Positions 44,355 through 51,376 of a stretch of DNA of 64,000 bases are shown here, in pieces (position 1 is the stretch's first letter; each line of letters begins with the position of its first letter). The position numbers and the translations under genes are program-made. The stretch comes from Pandoraea aquatica (GTDB taxonomy: Bacteria; Pseudomonadota; Gammaproteobacteria; Burkholderiales; Burkholderiaceae). The stretch is taken from assembly GCF_902459565.1 (NCBI RefSeq), contig NZ_CABPSN010000003.1:728623-792622 (forward strand), given 5' to 3'. The notes beneath the pieces were generated by a model that saw nothing but the letters and a program-made list of their open reading frames with translations, was not told the DNA's origin and did not search any database.

Positions 44355-45122
44355 ATGAAGAACGGCAAAGTCACTCTGCTCAGCGCCGGGCCTGGCGCGC
44401 TCGACCTGCTGACGTTGCGCGCCGCGCGCGTGCTCGGCGAGGCGGACGTGTTGCTCGTGGACGATCTGGCCAACCCGGAGATCGCCACGCTCGCACCGCA
44501 GGCGCGCGTGATTGCCGTGGGCAAACGCGGCGGTTGCCGCTCGACACCGCAGGCGTTCATCGAACGGATGATGTGCCGTTTCGCCAAGCGCGGCGCGCAT
44601 GTGGTGCGGGTCAAGGGCGGCGACGCGTTGATGTTCGGTCGCGCGGGCGAGGAGATGACGGCGTTGCGGCGTGCGGGCGTGCCGGTCGAGATCGTCAACG
44701 GCATCTCGTCGGCATTCGCGGCGGCGGCCGGTCTCGGCATGTCGCTCACGCACCGCGATCACTGCGCGGGCGTGACTTTCGTCACCGCGCACCGGCAGGA
44801 CGGCAGTGCCCCCAACTGGGCGGCGCTGGCCGCGACGGGCACCACGCTGGCGATCTACATGGGACTGCATCGGGTGGAAGCGCTGAGCGCGACGTTGCTC
44901 GCGCATCTCGATGCGGACACCCCGGCGGGCGCGGTGCAGTGGGCGGGCACGCAGCAGGAGCGTCGCATGGTGACGACGCTGGGGCGACTGGCGGCCGACG
45001 TACGCGCGCAAGGCTTCGCCAGTCCGGCCATTCTGCTCGTCGGCGGGGCCGTGGGTGAGGCTGCGGCGGGGATGGGCGTGATGAGTGAGTGCGCTGAGGA
45101 AGTCGTCGCTCGTGCCGCCTGA
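44355..45122 (+). CDS. cobA: Uroporphyrinogen-III C-methyltransferase
   Basis: A 255-residue S-adenosylmethionine-dependent enzyme that methylates uroporphyrinogen III at C2 and C7 to precorrin-2, the first step to siroheme, the cofactor of NirB. The glycine-rich start TLLSAGPGALDLLTLRAARVL, VRVKGGDALMFGRAGEEM near residue 85 and GISSAFAAAAGLGMSLTHRD near 115 are family marks. It is the short, single-domain SUMT form, without the CysG oxidase/ferrochelatase part, so later steps must come from other genes. AAGGGAG precedes the start. Confidence 0.92.
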   Translation: MKNGKVTLLSAGPGALDLLTLRAARVLGEADVLLVDDLANPEIATLAPQARVIAVGKRGGCRSTPQAFIERMMCRFAKRGAHVVRVKGGDALMFGRAGEEMTALRRAGVPVEIVNGISSAFAAAAGLGMSLTHRDHCAGVTFVTAHRQDGSAPNWAALAATGTTLAIYMGLHRVEALSATLLAHLDADTPAGAVQWAGTQQERRMVTTLGRLAADVRAQGFASPAILLVGGAVGEAAAGMGVMSECAEEVVARAA

Positions 45123-45150
45123 CGTCCCAACATCCACGAGCGAGCACGGC

Positions 45151-45726
45151 ATGTTGCGCGTGCTGCTCGTGACCGATACCGACAAGCCGATTGGCGAGTT
45201 GCGGGCGGCGCTCGCCCGTCTGGGATGCGAGATGCTGGCCGAAGTCGCCAAGCCGCAGGCGTTGCCGCGCGTGGTGGAAAGCGAGCGGCCGGACGTGGTC
45301 ATCATCGATACCGAGTCGCCGTCGCGCGACACGTTGGAGCAACTGGCGGTCATGAATGCGGCCGCGCCGCGTCCGGTGCTGATGTTTTCCGCCGACGGCA
45401 ATCAGTCGCTCATTCGAGCCGCTGTCGATGCCGGGGTGACGGCATATTCCGTCGAAGGGCTGGCAGCAGACCGTCTCGCGCCGATTCTCGAAGTCGCGCT
45501 CGCGCGCTTCGCCCATGAGGAGAAGTTGCGCGCGCGGCTGGCCAAGGCGGAAAGCGAACTGGCCGACCGCAAGCTGATCGACCGCGCCAAGCGGCTGCTC
45601 ATGGACCGGCGACGGATTTCCGAGCAGGAGGCCTACGCCATCCTGCGCAAACGGGCGATGGATCAGGGCGAGAAGCTCGTCGAAGTGGCGCGCCAGCTCG
45701 TCTCGATTGCCGAATTACTGGGATAG
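45151..45726 (+). CDS. nasT: ANTAR-domain antitermination regulator
   Basis: A 191-residue response-regulator-like protein. The receiver fold (MLRVLLVTDTDKPIGELR, then DVVIIDTESPSRDTL with an aspartate at the usual phosphorylation place) is joined by a coiled-coil helix to an ANTAR RNA-binding domain (DRAKRLLMDRRRISEQEAYAILRKRAMDQGEKLVEVARQL). In known systems free NasT binds paired hexaloop hairpins in leader RNA and prevents termination. Its likely target is the nirB leader at 38514-38634. The start at 45151 is chosen because the receiver fold begins there; earlier GTG codons are possible. It is followed nine bases later by nasS. Confidence 0.9.
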   Translation: MLRVLLVTDTDKPIGELRAALARLGCEMLAEVAKPQALPRVVESERPDVVIIDTESPSRDTLEQLAVMNAAAPRPVLMFSADGNQSLIRAAVDAGVTAYSVEGLAADRLAPILEVALARFAHEEKLRARLAKAESELADRKLIDRAKRLLMDRRRISEQEAYAILRKRAMDQGEKLVEVARQLVSIAELLG

Positions 45727-45735
45727 ACACTGCAC

Positions 45736-46935
45736 ATGTCGACGTCATCATGGTTGGCTCCCGATGGGCCATCGCCGGACCGGCAAGACCGAATTTCGGA
45801 CGATGTGCCGGAGAAGCGTCATTTGCGCGTGGGGTTCGTCGCGCTGTCGGATGCAGCGCCGCTGGTGGTGGCAAAGCGTCTGGAGTTGGGGCATGAGCAT
45901 GGGCTCACGCTGGAGCTGAGCCGCGAAGCGTCGTGGGCGGCGATCCGCGACAAGCTGCTCACCGGTGAGCTGGACGCAGCGCATTCGCTCTACGGACTGG
46001 TCTACGGCGTGCAACTGGGCATTGGTGGACCGCGCGAGGACATGGCCGTGCTGATGGTGCTCAACCGCAACGGGCAGGCGGTGACGGTGACGCCGTCGCT
46101 GGCCGATGCGCTGGCCGAGACGGGCGATCTGCGTGAGGCATTGGCGTCGCTCGGCCGCAAGCCGGTATTCGCGCAGACGTTCCCGACGGGTACGCACGCG
46201 ATGTTCATGAATTACTGGTTCGCGGCGCAGGGCATCGATCCGTTGCGCGACATTACCAGCATGGTGATTCCGCCCGCGCACATGGTGGCGGCGATGGAAG
46301 AGGGCGGGCTGGACGGCTTTTGTTGCGGCGAGCCGTGGCACGCGGTCGCTCAGGCGCGTGGGTTGGGGCGCACGGTCGCGGTGTCGAGCGATATCTGGCC
46401 GAATCATCCGGAAAAGGTGCTCGCGAGCCGGCGGGACTTCATCACCCGCTATCCGAAGACGGCACAAGCGCTGGTGCGCACGCTGCTGAGTGCTTGCCGG
46501 TGGCTGGACATGCCGGGGCACCGGGCGGAAGCGGCGGGCTGGCTGGCCGAACCGGCGTGGGTCGGGGCACCTCGCGATCTGATTGCGGCGCGCTTGCTTG
46601 GGGATTTTGGACGCCTGTCCGGGCGGCATGCGTTGCTGCCGGTGAGCTTCTTCGAGGGCGGCGTGGTGAATTACCCGCATCCGTCGGACGGGATTTGGTT
46701 CGTCTCGCAGTACCGCCGTTGGGGAATGGTGGGAGACGATGCGGTTGCTCACGCCGCGCAAACGGCGGCGGAAGTGAATCAGACGGCCTTGTTCGCTGCG
46801 GCGGCGCGCGCCGAGTCGGTGCCGGTGGTTTCGGAGGCGACCGGCGAAGTGCTGTGCGATGGTCGCCGGTGGGATGCGGCGAGTGCCGCCGATCTGACGG
46901 CTTACATCGACGGATTCGCTATTCGGGCGCGCTGA
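45736..46935 (+). CDS. nasS: Cytoplasmic nitrate/nitrite sensor, NrtA-like
   Basis: A 399-residue protein of the NrtA/CmpA substrate-binding family. It has no signal peptide or lipobox, so it stays in the cytoplasm, as expected for NasS rather than for a transport protein. Family segments are HLRVGFVALSDAAPLVVAKRLEL, LTGELDAAHSLYGLVYGVQLG, and GLDGFCCGEPWHAVAQ. In known systems NasS holds NasT until nitrate or nitrite binds. The gene pair order nasT-nasS with a nine-base gap supports stoichiometric production. No nrtBC-type permease or ATPase genes follow. Confidence 0.9.
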   Translation: MSTSSWLAPDGPSPDRQDRISDDVPEKRHLRVGFVALSDAAPLVVAKRLELGHEHGLTLELSREASWAAIRDKLLTGELDAAHSLYGLVYGVQLGIGGPREDMAVLMVLNRNGQAVTVTPSLADALAETGDLREALASLGRKPVFAQTFPTGTHAMFMNYWFAAQGIDPLRDITSMVIPPAHMVAAMEEGGLDGFCCGEPWHAVAQARGLGRTVAVSSDIWPNHPEKVLASRRDFITRYPKTAQALVRTLLSACRWLDMPGHRAEAAGWLAEPAWVGAPRDLIAARLLGDFGRLSGRHALLPVSFFEGGVVNYPHPSDGIWFVSQYRRWGMVGDDAVAHAAQTAAEVNQTALFAAAARAESVPVVSEATGEVLCDGRRWDAASAADLTAYIDGFAIRAR

Positions 46936-46947
46936 GCGGTTGGCGTC

Positions 46948-47208
46948 TTACTGTGCAAAGACGTCGCAATCGACGCCACCACGTGCGAGGCAGGCGCGCA
47001 CGGCGCGCTCGCGGTGACGGTGATGCATGTTCAGGTGATAGACGAGCGCGAGCAGAACGACTTGTCGCGACACGTTGGCGAACACCGGTCCGAGGCCGGC
47101 GGCCCGGGCCAGTTCACGGCGCAGGACGGGGTGCAGACAGGCGAGGGCGAGGATCGCGAAGGATCCGGGCACTGCGAGAAACGCCGCTAAAGCAATCTTC
47201 TTTTTCAT
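46948..47208 (-). CDS. Small hypothetical membrane or exported protein
   Basis: An 86-residue protein with one hydrophobic segment near the start (MKKKIALAAFLAVPGSFAILALACL), either a signal peptide or an anchor, and a basic, histidine-rich middle (YHLNMHHRHRERAVRACLARGG) with several cysteines. I do not recognise the family. No ribosome-binding site is visible. It is convergent with nasS, 12 bases away. Confidence 0.5.
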   Translation of the reverse strand: MKKKIALAAFLAVPGSFAILALACLHPVLRRELARAAGLGPVFANVSRQVVLLALVYHLNMHHRHRERAVRACLARGGVDCDVFAQ

Positions 47209-47273
47209 GGCCGTCGTGTGTGGTGAGGGCGTTGTGAGGACGCACCTGCTGGAGACGGTTGGGTTCTTAACGG

Positions 47274-47303
47274 AAACCGGCGCACCGATGTGCGCCGGTT
47301 TTT
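47274..47303 (+). terminator. Strong intrinsic terminator
   Basis: A perfect 12-bp stem (AAACCGGCGCAC with GTGCGCCGGTTT) with a four-base loop is followed by T residues on the plus strand. It lies upstream of the small minus-strand gene and about 340 bases after nasS, so it may end the nas operon or an unrecognised short plus-strand RNA. Confidence 0.75.
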
Positions 47304-47437
47304 CCATTTTGGCGGGCGTCTCCTCCCGTCTCACTGCATGTGAGACAGTGTAGAGATCGGTCGTACTTCGATAAATGTATGAAAATGAAAGCCTCTCTTG
47401 CCAAAACTGAAGAGAATCACGTCAAGGAGGCTCGCTG

Positions 47438-47836
47438 ATGCCGGATGTACTTGAGGGACGCTGTTTGTGCGGTGCGATCCGATTCGAAATTCGCGCACCG
47501 ATGGTCAAATTCAGTCACTGTCATTGCAGTCAGTGTCGAAAGGGACACGGCGCGGCATTCGCCAGCTACGGACGGACGAGGCGTAAAGACCTTTACGTTA
47601 TGTCGGGTAAAGAGCACATCAAGGCGTATGTGTCGTCCGAGTCGGTCCGCCGGGAGTTCTGCGCAGACTGCGGGACGTCCCTCTTCTGGTCGAGCAGTAG
47701 TCCCGAGTTGGCCGACTGGATCTCGGTGGCGTTAGGAACGATCGATACCCCGTTCACGGCCCCCGGGCAACGACATCTCCACGTGGCGTCGAAAGCGTCG
47801 TGGTATGAGATCGAGGATAGGTTGCCGCGCGAATAG
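47438..47836 (+). CDS. GFA-family (Mss4-like) zinc protein
   Basis: A 132-residue GFA/CENP-V-fold protein. The zinc-binding pattern is GRCLCGAIRFEI, HCHCSQCRKGHGAAFASYG and EFCADCGTSLFW. AAGGAGG precedes the start. It is a second, distinct member of the family in the window (the first is at 12247). Reaction unknown; some members act on thiol adducts or xenobiotics. Confidence 0.85.
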   Translation: MPDVLEGRCLCGAIRFEIRAPMVKFSHCHCSQCRKGHGAAFASYGRTRRKDLYVMSGKEHIKAYVSSESVRREFCADCGTSLFWSSSSPELADWISVALGTIDTPFTAPGQRHLHVASKASWYEIEDRLPRE

Positions 47837-47838
47837 CC

Positions 47839-48180
47839 TTACACCTTCTTCACGAACTCCGTCTTCAGGCTCATTGCGCCGAAGCCGTCGATCTTGCAAT
47901 CGATGTCGTGGTCGCCGTCGACCAGGCGGATGTTCTTCACTTTGGTGCCGATCTTGATCGTGCCGCCACCGCCTTTGAGCTTCAGGTCTTTAATGACCGT
48001 GACGGTATCGCCGTTTTGCAGGATCGCACCGGTGGCGTCGCGATAGACGCGCTCGGTCGGCTCTGCGGCAGCTTCGGCCTGCGCCGACCATTCATTACCG
48101 CATTCCGGGCAGATGCACATCCCGCCGTCTTCATACGTGAATTCGGAGTTGCATTTCGGGCACGGGGGCAGAGCGCTCAT
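47839..48180 (-). CDS. yjdM: PhnA/YjdM-family zinc-ribbon protein
   Basis: A 113-residue protein with an N-terminal zinc ribbon ([25 protein letters not shown]) and the conserved C-terminal domain ([52 protein letters not shown]) of the YjdM/PhnA family. The name comes from early links to alkylphosphonate use, but no phosphonate genes are here and the role is not established. AGGGA precedes the start at 48180, which fits the family N-terminus. It ends two bases from the convergent GFA gene. Confidence 0.92.
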   Translation of the reverse strand: MSALPPCPKCNSEFTYEDGGMCICPECGNEWSAQAEAAAEPTERVYRDATGAILQNGDTVTVIKDLKLKGGGGTIKIGTKVKNIRLVDGDHDIDCKIDGFGAMSLKTEFVKKV

Positions 48181-48375
48181 TTGGTGTTTCCCTGAAGTGA
48201 TGCGATGGCAATAAGACGTTAAGAGCGCGAGAGTATAACGGTGTCGGCCGGGGTGTCCCTTGCGTTGGCTCAAGGGCGGCTGTGATCCTGAAACCCGCGT
48301 ACAAGTCCCATCAACTAAAGAATGTCGATGGCAAGACGATAAATTGCTTATGTTCACTCTTTCCGACCCGACGTC

Positions 48376-48672
48376 ATGCCTTCGACCTTGATGATCCATT
48401 CCACCAAGCCTGAGCGTCGGGTGAAGCCCGGGTTCAACTGGGCCGCACTGCTTTTTGGATCGTTATGGGCCTTTTCTGAAGGGCTCGTGCTCCGTGGCGG
48501 GCGATTGGTGGCCGTTGACTGCCTGGCCGGAATCCTGTGGTCCGTCGGATATCCGGCGACGATGGTGGCCGGGAGTGCCGTGTTTATCGCGAAGAACGTC
48601 GTTGTCGCTCGTTCCGGCGGGGCGTGGCTGCAACAACATCTGGCAGAGCAGGGCTACCGTGCAGTCTCGTAG
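48376..48672 (+). CDS. Small DUF2628-like membrane protein
   Basis: A 98-residue protein with two hydrophobic stretches. [18 protein letters not shown] resembles the DUF2628 signature (FNWAAFFFG-x-LW). A second segment, [27 protein letters not shown], follows. The start may be the ATG at 48376 or the one at 48391. No role can be given. Confidence 0.65.
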   Translation: MPSTLMIHSTKPERRVKPGFNWAALLFGSLWAFSEGLVLRGGRLVAVDCLAGILWSVGYPATMVAGSAVFIAKNVVVARSGGAWLQQHLAEQGYRAVS

Positions 48673-48821
48673 CCGTTGTCGGTTTGGCCGGCACACCGTG
48701 CACGGGCGTTGAAATCCCTAATGGCTCTCGGGCGTCACACCGGCGATACTGGTTTGGCCGATAATGAGCGCCACGCCCGCTACTTCCTGTCGTATACCCC
48801 CTTAATTGCGCTGTCCCCGTC

Positions 48822-49229
48822 ATGGCCGCCGAGATTCAGATTCCCATTCGTACGGAGTGCCCGCCCGGTGCCTGCACCTGCGAGCGGGAAACGCTCTTGC
48901 AGGATGTCCAAGGCGACCGGCGCATTCTGATGCTGACGCAAGCCGAGGAAAAGCGGCTGATTGCGCGAATCGAGGCGATTTCCAGCTATAACGATCTGAA
49001 CCGCATGATCGGTTTGATGCACGCTCAACTTGGCATCCGATTGCGCATCACGCCGAGCCCGAACGAAGTCAAGACCCTGCGCGGCATCATCATTCAATTG
49101 GACGCGCTCCCCGGCTTGTGCCGGAAAACCCGATCCAACATTCCCTCCGCCATTCGACGCTGTCTCGACGCCCACCCCGAAATCGCCTTCGCCATTCTCG
49201 ATTCGCACGATTTGCTTGGCGGTATTTGA
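48822..49229 (+). CDS. Hypothetical protein with N-terminal cysteine cluster
   Basis: A 135-residue protein that I do not recognise. The N-terminus has a compact cysteine group (ECPPGACTCERETLL), then a helical body (AEEKRLIARIEAISSYNDLNRMIGLM) and a C-terminal part with a lone cysteine pair region (LPGLCRKTRSNIPSAIRRCLD). No signal peptide or membrane segment. Codon use is like that of the neighbours. A terminator follows 13 bases after the stop, which supports a real gene with its own transcript. Confidence 0.6.
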   Translation: MAAEIQIPIRTECPPGACTCERETLLQDVQGDRRILMLTQAEEKRLIARIEAISSYNDLNRMIGLMHAQLGIRLRITPSPNEVKTLRGIIIQLDALPGLCRKTRSNIPSAIRRCLDAHPEIAFAILDSHDLLGGI

Positions 49230-49241
49230 TACGGCATCGAT

Positions 49242-49276
49242 AAAAAAGCCCGCCGCAAACTGCCGACGGGCTCTTC
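49242..49276. terminator. Hairpin terminator between convergent genes
   Basis: AGCCCG pairs with CGGGCT, with further possible pairs inside, flanked by six A on the left and TCTT on the right. The A run makes it best as a terminator for the minus-strand tail-collar genes, but it can serve both sides. Confidence 0.6.
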
Positions 49277-49338
49277 ATGACGCTTCTATATCTCTTATCT
49301 GTGGGGCGCTGGTTGTTTGACGACTGTCGTCACCGACC

Positions 49339-49857
49339 TCACGGACGCGGCGGGTATTCTCCAAACTCCAACGCGATGCAAAAGTTCATCGGCAGGAACG
49401 GTTGCATGTTGTTGTGTGCTGCGCCGCCGCCAACGGCGCTCATCGTCTGATGCGACAGCGACACGAGCGATGATGCCGAATCCTCCACGAAGGCATTGGC
49501 GCCCGCCGAGATGAAGCGCGCCGGAAGCTTGTCGTCGCCCGTCAGATTGCCCGGGCGCGTGTTATTCGTGTAGGCAGTGTGCGTGTGGGAAGGCATGTTC
49601 TCGTCAGCCAGCGTCACGGTCCTCGCGCCCTGAATCTTGCCCAGGTCACCCACAGTATTCATTCCCTGTGCCACACATCCCCGGAGATCGGGAACGGCGA
49701 ACGTGAGCTTGCCGTCACCACCGAAGCGGTTGCCGATCACCGCGAACAACACCGGATAGGAACGTATCTGGAGCAGCGAACCGTCGCAAAATGCCCAGTG
49801 GGCAGGCGGATAGTTGCACCCGAAGATGCGAATTTCACCAATATAGTATTCGTCCAT
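49339..49857 (-). CDS. Tail-collar domain protein (microcystin-dependent-protein-like)
   Basis: A 172-residue protein starting MDEYYIGEIRIFGCNYPPAHWAFCDGSLLQI, followed by SYPVLFAVIGNRFGGDGKLTFAVPDLRGC, the phage tail-collar signature (PF07484-like). The C-terminal part has AHNNMQPFLPMNFCIALEFGEYPPR, typical of the chromosomal relatives of MdpB. It is the third gene in a row of three paralogues, 12 bases after the second. No phage structural genes surround it. Its role is unknown; the fold suggests a surface or receptor-binding part. Confidence 0.85.
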   Translation of the reverse strand: MDEYYIGEIRIFGCNYPPAHWAFCDGSLLQIRSYPVLFAVIGNRFGGDGKLTFAVPDLRGCVAQGMNTVGDLGKIQGARTVTLADENMPSHTHTAYTNNTRPGNLTGDDKLPARFISAGANAFVEDSASSLVSLSHQTMSAVGGGAAHNNMQPFLPMNFCIALEFGEYPPRP

Positions 49858-49869
49858 TTTTTGCTCTTA

Positions 49870-50403
49870 TCAGCCCTGCGACGGATAGATGCCATCCACG
49901 GCAATGATGTAGTTCAGCGTCGCCGTGGGCATGAGGTTGTTGTGCGGTGTCGGCTGTACATTGCCTGACGGCTTGATGGCCTTCGGCGACAACTCGGCCT
50001 TGCCGCCCGGATTGCGCGCACCGGTGTCGTAGAAGTTGGCGGCGGTTTTGGCCAGCATGACGCCGTCGCCCGGCGTTGGCGTGGTGGCATCGCTGGTCGT
50101 CGCATAGACGTCGTGCACGTGACCCGGCACCTCGGTCGACTTGAGTGTGACCGTGGCGGTCCCGAGCTTTTGCCCCAACACGCGATTGCTCAACCCCAAG
50201 CCCTGTCCCATGCCGATCGGCACTTGATTGCGCAGATCCGGCAACGCGAATCGGCTAACGCCGTCGCCGCCGTAGGTCGTTCCGATCAACGAGAACAAGA
50301 CTTCAAAATCCGAAATGTTGACGAGCGACCCATCGCAGAACATCCAGCCGACCGGGGCGTAGCTGCCAGCGAACAAGCGAATTTCTCCGTAGTAAGGTGT
50401 CAT
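49870..50403 (-). CDS. Tail-collar domain protein (microcystin-dependent-protein-like)
   Basis: A 177-residue paralogue of its neighbours: MTPYYGEIRLFAGSYAPVGWMFCDGSLVNI, then EVLFSLIGTTYGGDGVSRFALPDLRNQVPIGMG, and a closing PHNNLMPTATLNYIIAVDGIYPSQG. It has the tail-collar core and the conserved HNN-x-x-P element near the end. GGAG lies just before the start (minus-strand AGGAGTTCGAC before ATG). Middle gene of three. Confidence 0.87.
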   Translation of the reverse strand: MTPYYGEIRLFAGSYAPVGWMFCDGSLVNISDFEVLFSLIGTTYGGDGVSRFALPDLRNQVPIGMGQGLGLSNRVLGQKLGTATVTLKSTEVPGHVHDVYATTSDATTPTPGDGVMLAKTAANFYDTGARNPGGKAELSPKAIKPSGNVQPTPHNNLMPTATLNYIIAVDGIYPSQG

Positions 50404-50412
50404 GTCGAACTC

Positions 50413-50958
50413 CTAGCCGCGCGACGGGTAAATGCCGTTGATGCAGATCATGTAGGTCATGACCAGCGACGGCTGCATGTTGTTGTGGCCGACTGCGTCG
50501 GACGTCGTGCTGCACGCTTCAGGGGACTCCTTCACAAGCGTTTGTTCTGTCGGCGCGCCATACAGCGCAGCGCCATCAACCGTTTTTCCATCGGCGACCA
50601 CCGCACTTTTCGCGAACAACCGGTTCTTGTCGGTGCTGGCGATAGGCTGCGTTCCGCTGTCCGTCGCGGCCTGAAACGAATGGGTGTGAACGGGCGTTTG
50701 CGCCTGGGTCAGCGTCACGGTCTCTTCGCCACCGGGAACGCCTTGTTCGTAAGTCCCCGGCAGGCGGTGCATTGCTACGCGCCCGCGCAAATCCGGCAGC
50801 TTGAAATTGTTTCTGCCATCTCCCCCGTATTGGATCCCCAGGACCGAAAACAGCGCCTGATTGATATTGACGTTCATCAGTTGTCCTGCGCATGGCGCCC
50901 AATCGCGCGGCGACATACCGAATGCAAACAACCTTATTTCCCCGAGATAAGCTTCCAC
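50413..50958 (-). CDS. Tail-collar domain protein, first of three tandem paralogues
   Basis: A 181-residue protein if translation starts at the GTG at 50958 (EAYLGEIRLFAFGMSPRDWAPCAGQLMNI), which has GAGGAAG 7-8 bases upstream and matches the start of both paralogues. An ATG at 51024 would add 22 residues with no ribosome-binding site. The core is SVLGIQYGGDGRNNFKLPDLRGRVA and the end VGHNNMQPSLVMTYMICINGIYPSRG. It is nine bases before the second gene, so the three form an operon reading away from the large autotransporter gene. Confidence 0.87.
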   Translation of the reverse strand: MEAYLGEIRLFAFGMSPRDWAPCAGQLMNVNINQALFSVLGIQYGGDGRNNFKLPDLRGRVAMHRLPGTYEQGVPGGEETVTLTQAQTPVHTHSFQAATDSGTQPIASTDKNRLFAKSAVVADGKTVDGAALYGAPTEQTLVKESPEACSTTSDAVGHNNMQPSLVMTYMICINGIYPSRG

Positions 50959-51376
50959 TGGTTCTTCCTCGTTATGTGGCAGTGCCACGATTTTTTGATG
51001 CGTTGTTGGCGCGAATTGTGCCATCGAGAACCAGTGATTTAAATTAGTTAGGAGGCGTTATTTTTTAGTCGTGTTATTTGAAACGATCGTTTTAATTTTT
51101 CCCGTGAGCTGAAAATTACAGGCGAAAAACGTCAGTGAAAACCCTCGATTCAATAGTGGGGTGTTTGAATTTTGTAAGTACTCCTTGACACGCATTTTCA
51201 TGTTTTTTACCCTTCCCACGCGTTCGCACGGTGTCGTGAGGTGTCGGTAACGATTAATAAAAAGTACCGAAATGTGTGATAAGGCGCTTTCGCGTTTTAT
51301 TCGGCGATATTGCTGCGATGGGTAAAAATAACAATGTGATCTCCGAGCCTGTGCCGGTCGGGGATTCGGGGAAAAC
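50959..51376. other. AT-rich intergenic region between collar operon and autotransporter
   Basis: About 418 bases, low in GC. It contains the 12-base palindrome at 51081-51092 and must hold the promoters for both the collar operon and the autotransporter. An open frame of 154 codons crosses it on the minus strand but continues deep into the autotransporter coding sequence and lacks a ribosome-binding site, so it is not called. Confidence 0.55.
51081..51092. promoter_or_regulatory. Perfect 12-base palindrome
   Basis: AAACGATCGTTT equals its own reverse complement. It lies in the AT-rich divergent region and is a candidate operator for a dimeric regulator. Confidence 0.4.

Noticed and set aside
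49339..50958. Prophage remnant because of tail-collar proteins
   Set aside because: No integrase, capsid, terminase, lysis or other tail genes are near, and the three proteins match the chromosomal microcystin-dependent-protein type.
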